From Marimonas arenosa (GTDB lineage Bacteria; Pseudomonadota; Alphaproteobacteria; Rhodobacterales; Rhodobacteraceae): DNA of 64,000 nucleotides. Below, piece after piece: positions 19,671-29,700 of the stretch; position 1 is the first letter of the stretch, and each line of letters opens with the position of its first letter. A program made the position numbers and the translations under genes. A model generated the notes under the pieces. The model searched no databases. It had not been told where the DNA came from and saw only the letters and a program-made list of their open reading frames with translations. Location of the stretch: contig NZ_JANHAX010000005.1 in NCBI RefSeq assembly GCF_030848945.1, positions 62,001 through 126,000 on the forward strand, given 5' to 3'.

Positions 19671-21014
19671 ATGTTCGATCAGACTCAGGGGCCACGCAAG
19701 AAAATCGCCATTGTCGGCAGCGGGATTTCCGGATTGGCGGCCGCTTACTACCTGTCGCCGCAACATGATGTCACGCTTTTCGAAGCGGAAGCGCGGCTCG
19801 GCGGGCATGCTCGCACCGTGATGGCTGGCAAGCATGGTGACCAGCCGGTCGATACCGGGTTCATCGTGTTCAACTACGCCACCTATCCCTACCTCACCCG
19901 GTTATTCCGCGACCTCGACGTGCCGGTGGTCAAGAGCGAGATGAGCTTTGCCGCGACGATTGACGACGGCTGGCTGGAATACGGGCTGAAGAGCTTCGCC
20001 TCTATTGCCGCTCAAAAACGCAACCTGGTGCGACCGCAATACTACAAGATGATCGCCGACATCCTGCGGTTCGGCAAACGGGCCGAGGCGGCGGCCAGGG
20101 ACGATGACAAGACTATCGGCGAGTTGGTCGATGAGCTGGGTCTTGGAGAGTGGTTCCGCAACAAGTACCTGATGCCGATGTGCGGCGCGATCTGGTCGAC
20201 ACCGGTCGAAGAGATCGACCAGTTCCCGGCGAAATCACTGGTCCAGTTCTTTCGCAATCACGCCCTGTTGGCCGGCATCGGCGAGCACCAGTGGTGGACG
20301 GTGAAGGGCGGCAGCATCGAATACGTGCGCCGGTTGGAAACCGCACTGATCGCCCGCGGCTGTGCAATCCGGACCGCGGCACCGGTACGTGCCGTCGAGC
20401 GCGGAGCGTTCGGTGTGTCGGTCACCGCCGACGGCGCGCCGGCAGAAACCTTTGACGAACTCATTCTGGCCTGTCATTCCGACCAGGCCCTGGCCATCCT
20501 GGGTCCGGAGGCAACGGCCCCGGAACGGGCAGCGCTTTCGGCCATCCGCTACCAGCCCAATACCGCCGTTCTGCACAGCGACCCGGGACAGATGCCCAAG
20601 CGCCGTGCTTGCTGGGCCAGCTGGGTTTACCGCTCGCAACAGGGTGATATCGGCGTCACCTACTGGATGAACCGCCTGCAATCGATTCCCGACAGCGATC
20701 CGCTGTTCGTCACCCTGAATCCGTCGGACGAGATCCCGGAGGCGGCGACCTACGACCGGGTCGAATTTGCCCATCCGGTTTTCGACAAGGCCGCACTGAA
20801 GGCCCAGCGAGAAATCCGGGCGATGCAGGGGCGAAATCGTACCTGGTTCGCCGGCGCCTACAATCGCCACGGTTTTCACGAGGACGGCATCGCCAGCGCC
20901 ATGCGCGTCGTCCGCAGCTTGACCCAACGCAGCCAACTGGAAGGAGCAGAGCATGCGCTTCACGACCAAGGCCTTGAAATCGGAATTCCTCTCGACCTGC
21001 GAGCGTCTGCGTGA
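19671..21014 (+). CDS. FAD/NAD(P)-binding amine-oxidase-like oxidoreductase (acyl-chain desaturase candidate)
   Basis: A 447-residue flavoprotein with the dinucleotide-binding loop GSGISG (16-21), an acidic end of strand 2 (FEAEARLGGHA) and a C-terminal WFAGAYNRHGFHEDG motif that closes on FAD. It belongs to the phytoene-desaturase/amine-oxidase superfamily. First gene of the rightward RpoE operon; the CFA-like methyltransferase starts inside its last 62 bases. In R. sphaeroides furan fatty acid synthesis a desaturase (UfaD) acts on methylated phospholipid acyl chains; this gene is a candidate for a comparable step, by context only. No transmembrane segment. Confidence 0.88.
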   Translation: MFDQTQGPRKKIAIVGSGISGLAAAYYLSPQHDVTLFEAEARLGGHARTVMAGKHGDQPVDTGFIVFNYATYPYLTRLFRDLDVPVVKSEMSFAATIDDGWLEYGLKSFASIAAQKRNLVRPQYYKMIADILRFGKRAEAAARDDDKTIGELVDELGLGEWFRNKYLMPMCGAIWSTPVEEIDQFPAKSLVQFFRNHALLAGIGEHQWWTVKGGSIEYVRRLETALIARGCAIRTAAPVRAVERGAFGVSVTADGAPAETFDELILACHSDQALAILGPEATAPERAALSAIRYQPNTAVLHSDPGQMPKRRACWASWVYRSQQGDIGVTYWMNRLQSIPDSDPLFVTLNPSDEIPEAATYDRVEFAHPVFDKAALKAQREIRAMQGRNRTWFAGAYNRHGFHEDGIASAMRVVRSLTQRSQLEGAEHALHDQGLEIGIPLDLRASA

Positions 21015-22110
21015 GGGCCGCCTGACCCTGCGCACACCCGAGGGCGAACGCTACGAGTTCGGTAGTTCCGGACCCGAGGCAGAAATGGTGATCCGAGACT
21101 GGGCGGCGGTTTCGGCCATGGCCGCGCATGGGCAGGTGGGGCTGGGCGAAACCTATGTTCAGGGGCTGTGGGACACCCCCTCGGTCGAAGGTCTGGTAAC
21201 GCTCGCTATGCGCAACCGTGACCATCTCGGCACCTATGATCAGGCCAGCCCCTTCAATAAGGTCAAGTTCCGCCTGGCCGACACCGTACTGCGGGCGAAT
21301 TCCCGTCGCGGCGCGCGGCGCAACATCCGCGCCCATTACGATGTCGGTAACGAATTCTACGCGCTGTGGCTGGATGACGGGATGACCTATTCTTCGGCCC
21401 TGTTCGACCACGGCGACAACGATCTGGGCCGTGCCCAGACCCGGAAGTATGACCGTGCCCTGTCCCGCCTGAGCGGCGGGGAACATACGCTCGAGATCGG
21501 TTGTGGCTGGGGTGGGTTCGCCGAGCAAGCCGCAAACGAGGGCCGCGACGTGACCGGTGTCACTATATCGCGGAATCAACACAGCTACGCCGAATGCCGC
21601 CTCGACGGGCGCGCAGACATCCAGTTGCGCGACTATCGCGACATCGACGGCAAATACGACAACATCGTTTCGATCGAGATGATTGAAGCGGTCGGCGCAC
21701 GGTACTGGCCAGACTACTTTTCGGTCTTGAAGCGCAGTCTCGCGGAAGGTGGTCGCGTGCTGTTGCAGGCGATTACCGTCAAGGACAGCTTCTTCGACAC
21801 CTACAAGACGTCCTCCGATTACATTCGCCAATACGTGTTTCCCGGCGGCATGTTGCTTTCCGACGGGGTGATTGCCGACCAGGCCCGGCGTGTGGGACTG
21901 ACCGTCGAAGACAGCTACGCCTTCGGACAGGACTACGCCCGTACCTGCCGGACCTGGGCCGAGCGGCTGGTTGCGCGAAAGCGGCAGATCACCGAGATGG
22001 GCTATAACGAAGGGTTCTTCCGCAATTGGCAATATTACCTCGAAATCTGTGCCGCCTCGTTCGCGGTTGGTCATACCAATGTGGTCCAGGTGGAGCTTGG
22101 CCATGCGTAA
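20953..22110 (+). CDS. Cyclopropane-fatty-acyl-phospholipid synthase-family methyltransferase
   Basis: A 385-residue SAM-dependent enzyme acting on unsaturated acyl chains of phospholipids. Key motifs are AHYDVGNEFYALWLDD (127-142), the SAM-binding EIGCGWGG (181-188), GVTISRNQ, SIEMIEAVG and the YIRQYVFPGG segment near residue 290. GGAAGGAG precedes ATG 20953, which lies in the 3' end of the FAD gene (62-base overlap in another frame). Family members either make cyclopropane rings or methylate double bonds (UfaM type); sequence alone does not separate these. It should act at the inner membrane in the RpoE response. Confidence 0.93.
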   Translation: MRFTTKALKSEFLSTCERLREGRLTLRTPEGERYEFGSSGPEAEMVIRDWAAVSAMAAHGQVGLGETYVQGLWDTPSVEGLVTLAMRNRDHLGTYDQASPFNKVKFRLADTVLRANSRRGARRNIRAHYDVGNEFYALWLDDGMTYSSALFDHGDNDLGRAQTRKYDRALSRLSGGEHTLEIGCGWGGFAEQAANEGRDVTGVTISRNQHSYAECRLDGRADIQLRDYRDIDGKYDNIVSIEMIEAVGARYWPDYFSVLKRSLAEGGRVLLQAITVKDSFFDTYKTSSDYIRQYVFPGGMLLSDGVIADQARRVGLTVEDSYAFGQDYARTCRTWAERLVARKRQITEMGYNEGFFRNWQYYLEICAASFAVGHTNVVQVELGHA

Positions 22111-22597
22111 CCTGATCCTCACTGCCTGCCTGCTGTTTGTTTCCGCCCAGGCTCATGCCTCGGCCGTCAAATCCGCGCTGTCGGGCGCCGAATTGCGCGG
22201 CGCTGCGACCTTTCGTTATGTCGGCTTTCCGCTCTACGAAGCACGGCTCTTCACCCCGGGCGGCACGCCGCTCGACTGGAGCCGCGATTTCGGGCTGGAA
22301 TTGACCTATCTGCGCACCCTCACCGCCTATGACCTTGTCGAAGGCACGATGCGCGAACTGCAACGCATCGGGGCGCCATTGCCCGTGCGCGACCAGCTCG
22401 AACGCTGTTTCGCCGACGTGCGCAAGGGCGACCGCTATGCCGCCGTCTCCAACGGCCCTGACAGGCTGGATTTCTGGCGCAACGACAAACGTGTTTGCAC
22501 GCTCAGTCACCCGCGTATCAAGACGCGGTTCATGAGCATCTTTCTTGGCGACAATACCCGCTCGAAATCCTTTACCCGCAGGCTCAAGGGCGAGTGA
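22103..22597 (+). CDS. Secreted chalcone isomerase-like protein
   Basis: A 164-residue protein with a signal peptide (RNLILTACLLFVSAQAHA) and a chalcone-isomerase-like fold signature: LRGAATFRYVGFPLYEARLFTPGG, LTYLRTLTAYDLVEGTMREL and a C-terminal FMSIFLGDNT. Non-plant members of this fold include fatty-acid-binding proteins without isomerase activity, which fits an acyl-chain operon. It overlaps the methyltransferase stop by 8 bases (GGTGGAG site) and abuts the MFS gene (TGATG). Confidence 0.82.
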   Translation: MRNLILTACLLFVSAQAHASAVKSALSGAELRGAATFRYVGFPLYEARLFTPGGTPLDWSRDFGLELTYLRTLTAYDLVEGTMRELQRIGAPLPVRDQLERCFADVRKGDRYAAVSNGPDRLDFWRNDKRVCTLSHPRIKTRFMSIFLGDNTRSKSFTRRLKGE

Positions 22598-23823
22598 TGC
22601 TCTATCCGCGCGTCAGCCTCTACGCGCTGATGCTGGCCGCGGCCGGCATTCCGCTTTACATTCACCTGCCGCGTTTCGCGGCGGTGGAACTCGGCATTGG
22701 CCTTGGAACCATTGGTACGATCTTGCTGGCGATCCGTCTGATCGACCTGGTTCAGGATCCGGCGATCGGTTGGGCGATCGACCGGTGGCCGGGCGCTCAG
22801 TCAGGCTTTGCACTCGCCGCCGCGGGTGGCCTTGCCGTTGGCTTTCCTCTGCTTTTCATGCCCTACTCCGGGACGGGGGTTGAACTCCGACTGGTTGCGA
22901 TCCTGGTGGTGCTGTTCTCGGCCTACAGCCTCGGGATGATCCTGCTGTACGGCCGCAGCGCGACTTTGGCGCGGCGCCCGGAACCACGCGAGTTGATGAC
23001 GCTGGCCGCATATCGCGAAGTCGGCATGCTGGCCGGCGTAGTGCTGGCGGCGATTGCGCCGACGTTGCTTGTCGGGTTTGGCGCAGGGGCGCAGGGCTAT
23101 CCCGCTTTCGGCCTGTTTCTCGGCGCGCTGGCGGTGGCGATCGGGCTGCTGACGCTGCCGATCTGGCGCCGGCCCGTGATCCTAGGCGACCGCCTGTCGT
23201 TGGCCGGCCTGGGACAGGCCGGGGCTCTTCGGCTTCTGGCGCTGGCGCTGGTCAACAGCCTGCCGGTGGCGATCACCTCGACGCTGTTTCTGTTCTTTGT
23301 TGAGGACCGGCTGCAATTGCCGGGCCAGGCCGGGCCGCTCCTCATCCTGTTCTTCCTCAGCGCCGGGCTCAGCGTGCCGTTCTGGGCGCGTCTGAGCCAG
23401 AATATTGGGCCCAAGACGACCCTGCTTGTTGCTATGCCTCTGGCGATCCTGGGCTTCGCCGGCGCAGCGTTCCTCGCCCCCGGCAATCTGGCCGGCTTCT
23501 CCATGGTCTGCCTGGCTTCCGGTGCCGCGCTCGGGGCCGACATGGTGATCTTGCCCGCGATGTTCTCGGTGGCGCTGACACGAGCTGGCCTCAAGGCGTC
23601 TCTGGCCTTCGGGATCTGGTCTTTCGCCGGCAAGCTGGGGCTGGCACTGGCCGCTTTCGCGGCCCTGCCGTTGCTCGAGGCCAGCGGTTTCACCCCCGGC
23701 GCGACCAACAGTCCCGCGGCGCTGGCCCGGCTCAACCTGCTTTATGCCGTCATCCCGTGTATCCTGAAACTCGGCGCCCTAGGCCTCGTCCTGGCGCTAC
23801 CCACAGAGGACCGAACCCTATGA
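22597..23823 (+). CDS. MFS transporter of the RpoE lipid operon
   Basis: A 408-residue inner-membrane transporter with about 12 hydrophobic segments, e.g. at residues 5-25, 45-65, 75-95 and 95-118. A loop RLIDLVQDPAIGWAIDRW follows helix 2 in the manner of the GPH cation symporter (MFS_2) group. ATG 22597 overlaps the preceding TGA; a longer frame from 22495 is inside the upstream gene. Substrate is unknown; position among acyl-modifying genes suggests lipid or lipid-precursor movement, but that is inference. Confidence 0.85.
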   Translation: MLYPRVSLYALMLAAAGIPLYIHLPRFAAVELGIGLGTIGTILLAIRLIDLVQDPAIGWAIDRWPGAQSGFALAAAGGLAVGFPLLFMPYSGTGVELRLVAILVVLFSAYSLGMILLYGRSATLARRPEPRELMTLAAYREVGMLAGVVLAAIAPTLLVGFGAGAQGYPAFGLFLGALAVAIGLLTLPIWRRPVILGDRLSLAGLGQAGALRLLALALVNSLPVAITSTLFLFFVEDRLQLPGQAGPLLILFFLSAGLSVPFWARLSQNIGPKTTLLVAMPLAILGFAGAAFLAPGNLAGFSMVCLASGAALGADMVILPAMFSVALTRAGLKASLAFGIWSFAGKLGLALAAFAALPLLEASGFTPGATNSPAALARLNLLYAVIPCILKLGALGLVLALPTEDRTL

Positions 23824-24380
23824 AACTCTTCAGCGCCCTGCTGCTCGTGATCCTTGTCGCAATGATCGCGAAGTCGGTGTTCCTCAGTTTCCGCGCCCAA
23901 AGTCCGGAAGATTATGCCGAGACCGGCCCGGCCTTTTCGCTCAAGCAGCACCTTTCGGGAGAAATTCGCTCCGAGGGGCTGATTTTCGGACCCAAAGGCC
24001 GGATGACCAACAGCTTCACCGCGAAGATGGTCGGCGAATGGGACGGCGACACCGGCACGCTGCGCGAGGAATTCACCTATTCCAATGGCAAAACGCAAAG
24101 CCGCAAGTGGTACCTCAAGCTCGGCGACGGCAATACTTTCACGGCCACGGCGGACGATATTGTCGGCGAAGCGCATGGCACAATCTCGGGGGCGACGATC
24201 AAGATGGAATACCAGATCATTTTGCCCGAAGATGCCGGCGGCCACACGCTGACGGCGACAGACTGGCTCTACCTGACAGAAAACGGAGTGATCATGAACA
24301 AGTCGGAGATGCGGAAATTTGGCATCAAGGTGGCTGAACTGGTTGCAACCATGCGTCCGGCAGACCTGGACATGCGCTGA
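23820..24380 (+). CDS. DUF3833 protein (first copy)
   Basis: A 186-residue protein with one N-terminal membrane anchor (residues 4-20, no lipobox Cys) and the DUF3833 pattern: MVGEWDGDTGTLREEFTYSNG, a W-x-L strand, a YQIILP strand and DWLYLTENGVIMNKSEMRKFGI near the end. It looks like a lipocalin-like beta barrel facing the periplasm. Its ATG overlaps the MFS stop (ATGA). A second, lipoprotein version is at 56748-57287. Function of the family is not known. Confidence 0.87.
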   Translation: MKLFSALLLVILVAMIAKSVFLSFRAQSPEDYAETGPAFSLKQHLSGEIRSEGLIFGPKGRMTNSFTAKMVGEWDGDTGTLREEFTYSNGKTQSRKWYLKLGDGNTFTATADDIVGEAHGTISGATIKMEYQIILPEDAGGHTLTATDWLYLTENGVIMNKSEMRKFGIKVAELVATMRPADLDMR

Positions 24381-24425
24381 TCCGAGGCCCCGCCCGCTCT
24401 ATCGCAGAAGGGAAGTCACGCCAAC

Positions 24426-25160
24426 ATGTTACGCAACATACCTTTGCTTGCGCTCGCCGTCCTTTTAACCACGATCGCCTTCGCGCTCGCGCCGATGCTG
24501 AGCCGCGGCTTCGCCGGTTTCACACCGGAACAGTTCCCCGTGGAATTGGAGGTCTGGCCGGTGCAGCCTGACGGTTGGGCTTTTGCGATCTGGGGCGTGA
24601 TCTATGTCTGGCTGATCCTCGGCGCCCTCTGGGGGCTGATCAACGCACCGCGCGACCGGGACTGGCAGGCCATGCGCCAGCCGCTTCTGGCAAGTCTCGG
24701 GGTCGGCGTCTTCTGGATCGCTGCGGCCAATGCCTCGCCGATTCTGGCGACGGTGATGCTGTACGTCATGGCCGGGTTCGCCATCGCGGCTCTGCTGCGC
24801 GCCGGTGCCGGCGTGCCGGTCTGGCAGCGTCGCCCGGTGGCGCTCTATGCCGGGTGGCTGACAGCGGCGACCGGGGTCGGCACCGGTGTGGTGCTCGGTG
24901 GTTATGGCGTGCTGTCGGCACAGGTCGCCGCGCTGGTGATGCTGGCGTCAGTTCTTGTCACCGCGCTGGCGGTTCAGCTGCAGCGCCCCACGGAATGGGC
25001 CTATCCTTTGGCGGTGATCTGGGCCCTCGCCGGTGTCATCTCTGCCAACCTGCCCTCGCAGAACTGGCCGGTAGTCGGACTGGCAGCGGTCGGGATCATC
25101 ACCCTCACTCTCGGCTTCGTCTTCTCGTTGCGCCGCGGACCTCGGCGCCAGCGTCGCTAG
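24426..25160 (+). CDS. TspO/tryptophan-rich sensory protein-related membrane protein
   Basis: A 244-residue polytopic membrane protein (about 7 hydrophobic helices). The segment QPDGWAFAIWGVIYVWL (about residues 42-58) resembles the TspO/MBR motif in which Trp and aromatic residues line the porphyrin/sterol pocket. It is longer than classical TspO (about 160 residues). AAGGGAAG precedes ATG 24426, 45 bases after the DUF3833 stop, so it likely ends the RpoE operon. TspO relatives bind tetrapyrroles, which would fit a photo-oxidative stress setting; ligand not shown. Confidence 0.7.
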   Translation: MLRNIPLLALAVLLTTIAFALAPMLSRGFAGFTPEQFPVELEVWPVQPDGWAFAIWGVIYVWLILGALWGLINAPRDRDWQAMRQPLLASLGVGVFWIAAANASPILATVMLYVMAGFAIAALLRAGAGVPVWQRRPVALYAGWLTAATGVGTGVVLGGYGVLSAQVAALVMLASVLVTALAVQLQRPTEWAYPLAVIWALAGVISANLPSQNWPVVGLAAVGIITLTLGFVFSLRRGPRRQRR

Positions 25161-25650
25161 GCCCGGGCGGCCTCACCCACAGGACACAAACCGAGCTGGC
25201 GACCGGATCATGGAAAAGGTCCTCGTCTTCCCTGCCCTTGCCACCTTGAACGCCTGTTCAGGTAAGCCGGTTTCGACGAGCGGCCGCTTTCCAGGCGGGA
25301 TCTCGGTCTCTAGGAATTCTTCGCCGGCAAATCCCGCGCCCACTGCCAGCGACGGCGTGCCGATCGCTTTCGCCTCGGACTGGCGGTGTCCGACGTGACC
25401 CCGATACACGGCGTCAAGGCGGCGATGGCCCGCCAGCGCAGGAGCGACGCCTGCGCGGTGGTCACCCTTTGCGCCGGCGAAATCGTTTTGCAGGCCTGAC
25501 GCCTAGCCCAACAGACCGGCCAACCTCACGGCACAGGCTTCGCTGGCAACGACACCCACATTAGGTTTACGTTGCTATTCTGGCGCGTTTCTCTACGCTC
25601 GATGCTCGGCTCTAATTTCGAACGGGGCTCTAATTCGGATCTCGTCCACC
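25161..25650. other. 490-base gap without a supported gene
   Basis: Short open frames exist in several phases (for example 25210-25398 and a run ending near 25498) but none has a ribosome-binding site plus recognisable domain. Frame-to-frame fragments suggest a decayed gene. The promoter of the RND pair probably lies in its last 100 bases. Confidence 0.5.
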
Positions 25651-26754
25651 ATGTCCATCTGGAAACAGTTCCTGGTCCTCGCCCTGCTGGCAGCTCTGGC
25701 GTACGGCGGCTACGAAGGCTACCGGCGTTATCTCGCCCCCGAAGAGGCGCCGGCCGGCCAAAGCGGACGCCGTGGAGCGGGCCCGGCGGTGGTGGAATTG
25801 GCCACGGCGGAAATGCGAACCCTGAGCGAAACCATCGAAGCCGTCGGCACGACCCGCGCCCGCCAGTCCATCGACATCGTCCCCGAAGCCAGCGGCCGCA
25901 TCGAAGAGATCGCCTTCGCGCCCGGACAGCATGTCGAAGCCGGTGCGATCCTGGTTCGGCTTGACGACACCATTGCCCGTGCCGACGTGGCCGAAGCCGA
26001 TGCAAAGCTCATCGAACGCGAACGGGTGCTCGAGCGCGTGACCCAGTTGCGCGGCACGAACGCCGTGGCCGAAGCCACTCTTGAAGAAGCCATTGCCCGG
26101 TTGGCCGAAGCCCGCGCCCAACTTGACCGGGCCGAGCAACGCCTGGCCGAACGGATCATCCGCGCGCCTTTCGACGGGACGGTCGGACTGGCCGAGATTG
26201 ATCAAGGCGCGCGCGTCAGCGCCGGGACGTTCATCACGCGTCTCGACGATCTCTCGGACGTCGAGGTCGAGTTCTCGCTGCCGGAAACCCTGTTTGCCCG
26301 GGTAAAGACCGGACAGAAGATCACTGCCACCAGCGCCGCCTTTCCCGGGCGCACGTTTGACGGTCAGATCGAGGCGGTGGACAGCCGTATCGATCCGGTC
26401 AGCCGCTCTTTCCGCACCCGCGCCATCATACCGAACCCCGACGGGACATTGCCGGCGGGCATGTTCATGTCGCTCGAACTGACCCTGTCGCAAACCGACC
26501 GCATCGTTGTTCCGGAAGAGGCCATTGTGTTCCAGGCCGCCGAAACCTATGTCTTTCGGGTCGCTGAGGAAAAGGCGCGGCGCGTTTCTGTCGAAACCGG
26601 GCAGCGCCGGGCCGGTCTCGTCGCCATCCTCGACGGGCTCGACGAAGGCGATCACGTGGTCGTCCGAGGCCTGCACCGGGTGCGTGACGGCGGCGCGATC
26701 GAAATCCTGAACACGCCTGGCGCGTCGGCCACGGCGACCGAGAACGGGTCGTGA
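25651..26754 (+). CDS. RND efflux periplasmic adaptor (MFP)
   Basis: A 367-residue HlyD/AcrA-type membrane-fusion protein. An N-terminal anchor (residues 6-20) precedes lipoyl-like halves (ARQSIDIVPEASGRIEEIAFAPGQHVEAGAILVRLDD), a helical hairpin rich in Ala, Glu and Arg (about 115-170) and beta-barrel/membrane-proximal parts (RAPFDGTVGL onward). It bridges the inner-membrane pump and an outer-membrane channel. The permease start overlaps its stop (TGATG). No outer-membrane channel gene is adjacent, so a shared TolC would be needed. Confidence 0.92.
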   Translation: MSIWKQFLVLALLAALAYGGYEGYRRYLAPEEAPAGQSGRRGAGPAVVELATAEMRTLSETIEAVGTTRARQSIDIVPEASGRIEEIAFAPGQHVEAGAILVRLDDTIARADVAEADAKLIERERVLERVTQLRGTNAVAEATLEEAIARLAEARAQLDRAEQRLAERIIRAPFDGTVGLAEIDQGARVSAGTFITRLDDLSDVEVEFSLPETLFARVKTGQKITATSAAFPGRTFDGQIEAVDSRIDPVSRSFRTRAIIPNPDGTLPAGMFMSLELTLSQTDRIVVPEEAIVFQAAETYVFRVAEEKARRVSVETGQRRAGLVAILDGLDEGDHVVVRGLHRVRDGGAIEILNTPGASATATENGS

Positions 26755-29700
26755 TGCTCTCCGACATCTCTGTGCGCCGGCCGGTCCTCGCGGCGGTCGC
26801 CAACCTGTTGCTGATCGTGTTCGGCATCACTGCCCTGCGCGATATTCCCGTGCGCGAACTGCCAGATATCGACAACGCCGTGGTCACCGTGTCGACCAGC
26901 TATCGCGGCGCGGCCCCCGAGGTGATCGACACCGACATCACCGAAACCATCGAAGGCGCCATCGCCTCGATATCAGGCATCCGTTCGATCAGTTCGGAAA
27001 GCCGCCAGGGCCGCTCGCGCGTGACGATCGAGTTCGAGGCCGGGCGTGACGTGGACGTTGCCGCCAATGACGTGCGCGACGCAGTCGGCCGGGTGCGAGA
27101 CAACTTGCCCCAGGAGGCCGACCAGCCCGAGGTCGAGAAAAGCGATGCCGATGCCGACCCGGTCATGCGTTTGGCGGTGGTCTCGGACCGGATGACCACG
27201 GCCGAGATCACCGACTACATCGACCGCTTCGTCGCCGACCGCCTGGCCACGCTCGACGGGGTGGCCAGCCTGCGGATTTATGGTGAAAGATCCTTCGCGG
27301 TGCGGATCTGGCTCGACCGCCGCGCGCTGGCCGCGCGCAAGCTGACGGTTGCGGATGTGGAGCGCGCGCTCGTACGCAACAATGTCGAACTGCCAGCCGG
27401 CGAAGTCGCCTCGTTGAACCGGCAACTGACCGTGCGGCTCAACAGCCGCCTGCAAAGCGTCGCCGATTTCCGCGACGTCGTTCTCGACCGGGTCGCGGGG
27501 TATCCGGTCCGGCTGGGCGACGTGGCCCGGGTCGAGCCTGGCGTGGCCGACGATTCCACCATCGCGCGCAGTGATGGGCGCGATGCGGTGGGCGTGGCAG
27601 TTCAGCGGCAAAGCCAGTCCAACACGCTGCAGATCTCCAACGCGGTGCGTGCCGAGATCGCCCGGATCAACCCGACTCTGCCTGAAGGCATGGAGATCCT
27701 GGTCGGCTCGGACGACGCGCTGTTCGTTGGCGCCTCGATCCGAGAAGTTGTCAACGCGCTGTTGATCTCGCTCGGCCTTGTGGTGCTGGTCATCCTGCTG
27801 TTCCTGCGCTCGTTCCGCGCCACGCTCATTCCCGCGATCACGATCCCGGTCTCGCTGGTCGGCGCCTTCGTGCTGATCGGTGCCTGGGGGTTTTCCCTCA
27901 ACACGCTGACGCTTCTGGCGCTTCTGCTGGCCATCGGGCTTGTCGTAGATGACGCGATCGTGGTGCTGGAAAACATCCAGCGCCGGATCGAAAATGGCGA
28001 AACACCGCTGGTCGCTGCGATCAAGGGCGCTCGGCAGGTGACCTTCGCGGTTCTGGCCACCTCGGTCACACTGATCGCGGTCTTCATCCCGCTGTCTTTC
28101 ATGCCCGGCCAGGTCGGGCGGTTGTTCATCGAATTCGGCTGGGTCATGGCGGGAACGGTGGCGATTTCGACCTTCGTCGCACTCACCGCCTGCCCGGCCC
28201 TGGCCTCCAAGGTCTTGCGCTCCGGCAAAAGCGTTGAAATGATCGAGGCCGACACAGCCCGCGGCCCGATGCAGCGGGCCTATGCCGCCCTGCTGCGCCA
28301 AAGCCTGCGCATGCCACTTGTTGTCATCGTCTTGGGTGGCACGGTAACCGGCGGGGCCGCGCTGTTCTACGAAACCCTGCCCCGTGAACTGGCTCCGCGC
28401 GAGGACCGTGGCGTGGGCTTTGTGCCGCTGACCGCGCCGCAAGGCAGCACCGTCGAATACACCGACCGCGCTGCGCGGCAGGTCGAGGACCTCCTGCAGC
28501 CGCTGCGCGAAAACGGCGTGGTCGAAACCGTTTTCACCTTCACCGGCTGGGGCAATCGCGCCTGGCGGTCCTTCGTCGTCTTCCGCCTCGCTCCCTGGGA
28601 CGAGCGCACCATGACAGCAGCCGAAGTCGCCCGCGCCATCGCGCCGAAAATGGGCCAGGTCACGCTGGCCCGCGGCTTCCCGATCACCCCGGCCGGGCTC
28701 GGTCTGCGCGGAAACTCGACGCCCGTGCGGGTCGTCGTCAGCGGCCCTGATTTCGACAGCGTCAAGGATTGGTCCATCGCCCTACTGGAACGGGCGGAGG
28801 ACATCGATGGGCTGGTCAACCCCGAGATCAACTATGAACAGAACCTGCCTCAGCTCGAGGTGCGCATCGACCGGCAGCGCGCCGACGATCTTGGCATATC
28901 GGTTGAAACCGTTGCCTCGACCATGCAGTCGATGCTCGCCTCGCGGCAGGTCACGACCTTTGTCAGCCGCGGGCGCGAATACCCGGTGATCCTCCAAGCC
29001 AAGGAAAGCGACCGCCGCTCGCCCTCGGACATCGACAACATCTACATTCGCGCTGGCGACGGGCAAACGCTGCTGCCGCTGGGCGCGCTGGTCACCGTTC
29101 GGGAGAACGCCGCCGCCCCGTCGCTTCGACGCTTCGACCGCCTGCCCTCGATTCAACTTTCCGCCGCGCTTGCCCCCGGTGCTGACCTCGGCACGGTTCT
29201 GAGCGACCTCGAACGGATCGCGGACGAAATCATCCCGGCAGACGGCAAGCTCGGCTACGAAGGCCAGTCGCGCACCTTCAAGGACACCGCCGCCGGAGCC
29301 AACGCGGTTTTCGCCATGGCGCTCTTGATCGTCTTCCTGGTACTGGCGGCGCAGTTCGAAAGCTTCGTGCACCCGGTCATCATCCTGCTCTCCGTGCCGG
29401 CGGGTGTGGCCGGAGCGCTCTATGCCATGGCGCTCGGAGGCCTGTCGCTCAACGTCTACAGCCAGATCGGCATCATCCTTCTGATCGGGCTCGTGGCCAA
29501 GAACGGCATTCTGATCGTCGAGTTCGCCAACCAGCTTCGCGACGAGGGCAAATCGGTGCGCGACGCGGTCATCCTGGCTGCGGTCTTGCGCTTGCGCCCG
29601 ATCATCATGACAGTTCTGTCTACAATCCTAGGGGCCCTTCCGCTGGTCCTTGCCTCAGGCGCCGGTGCCGAAAGCCGCAATGCCATCGGCACGGTGATCA

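Noticed and set aside
20710..22122. 470-codon minus-strand frame over the CFA-type gene
   Set aside because: Antisense shadow of two well-supported genes.
25204..25210. TGATCC on the minus strand as a further RpoE site
   Set aside because: At 18-base spacing the -10 would be TGTCCT, and no leftward gene follows.
26973..28442. 489-codon minus-strand frame inside the RND permease
   Set aside because: Composition-driven antisense frame; Asp/Gln/Arg-rich with no domain, while the plus frame is a complete AcrB-type pump.
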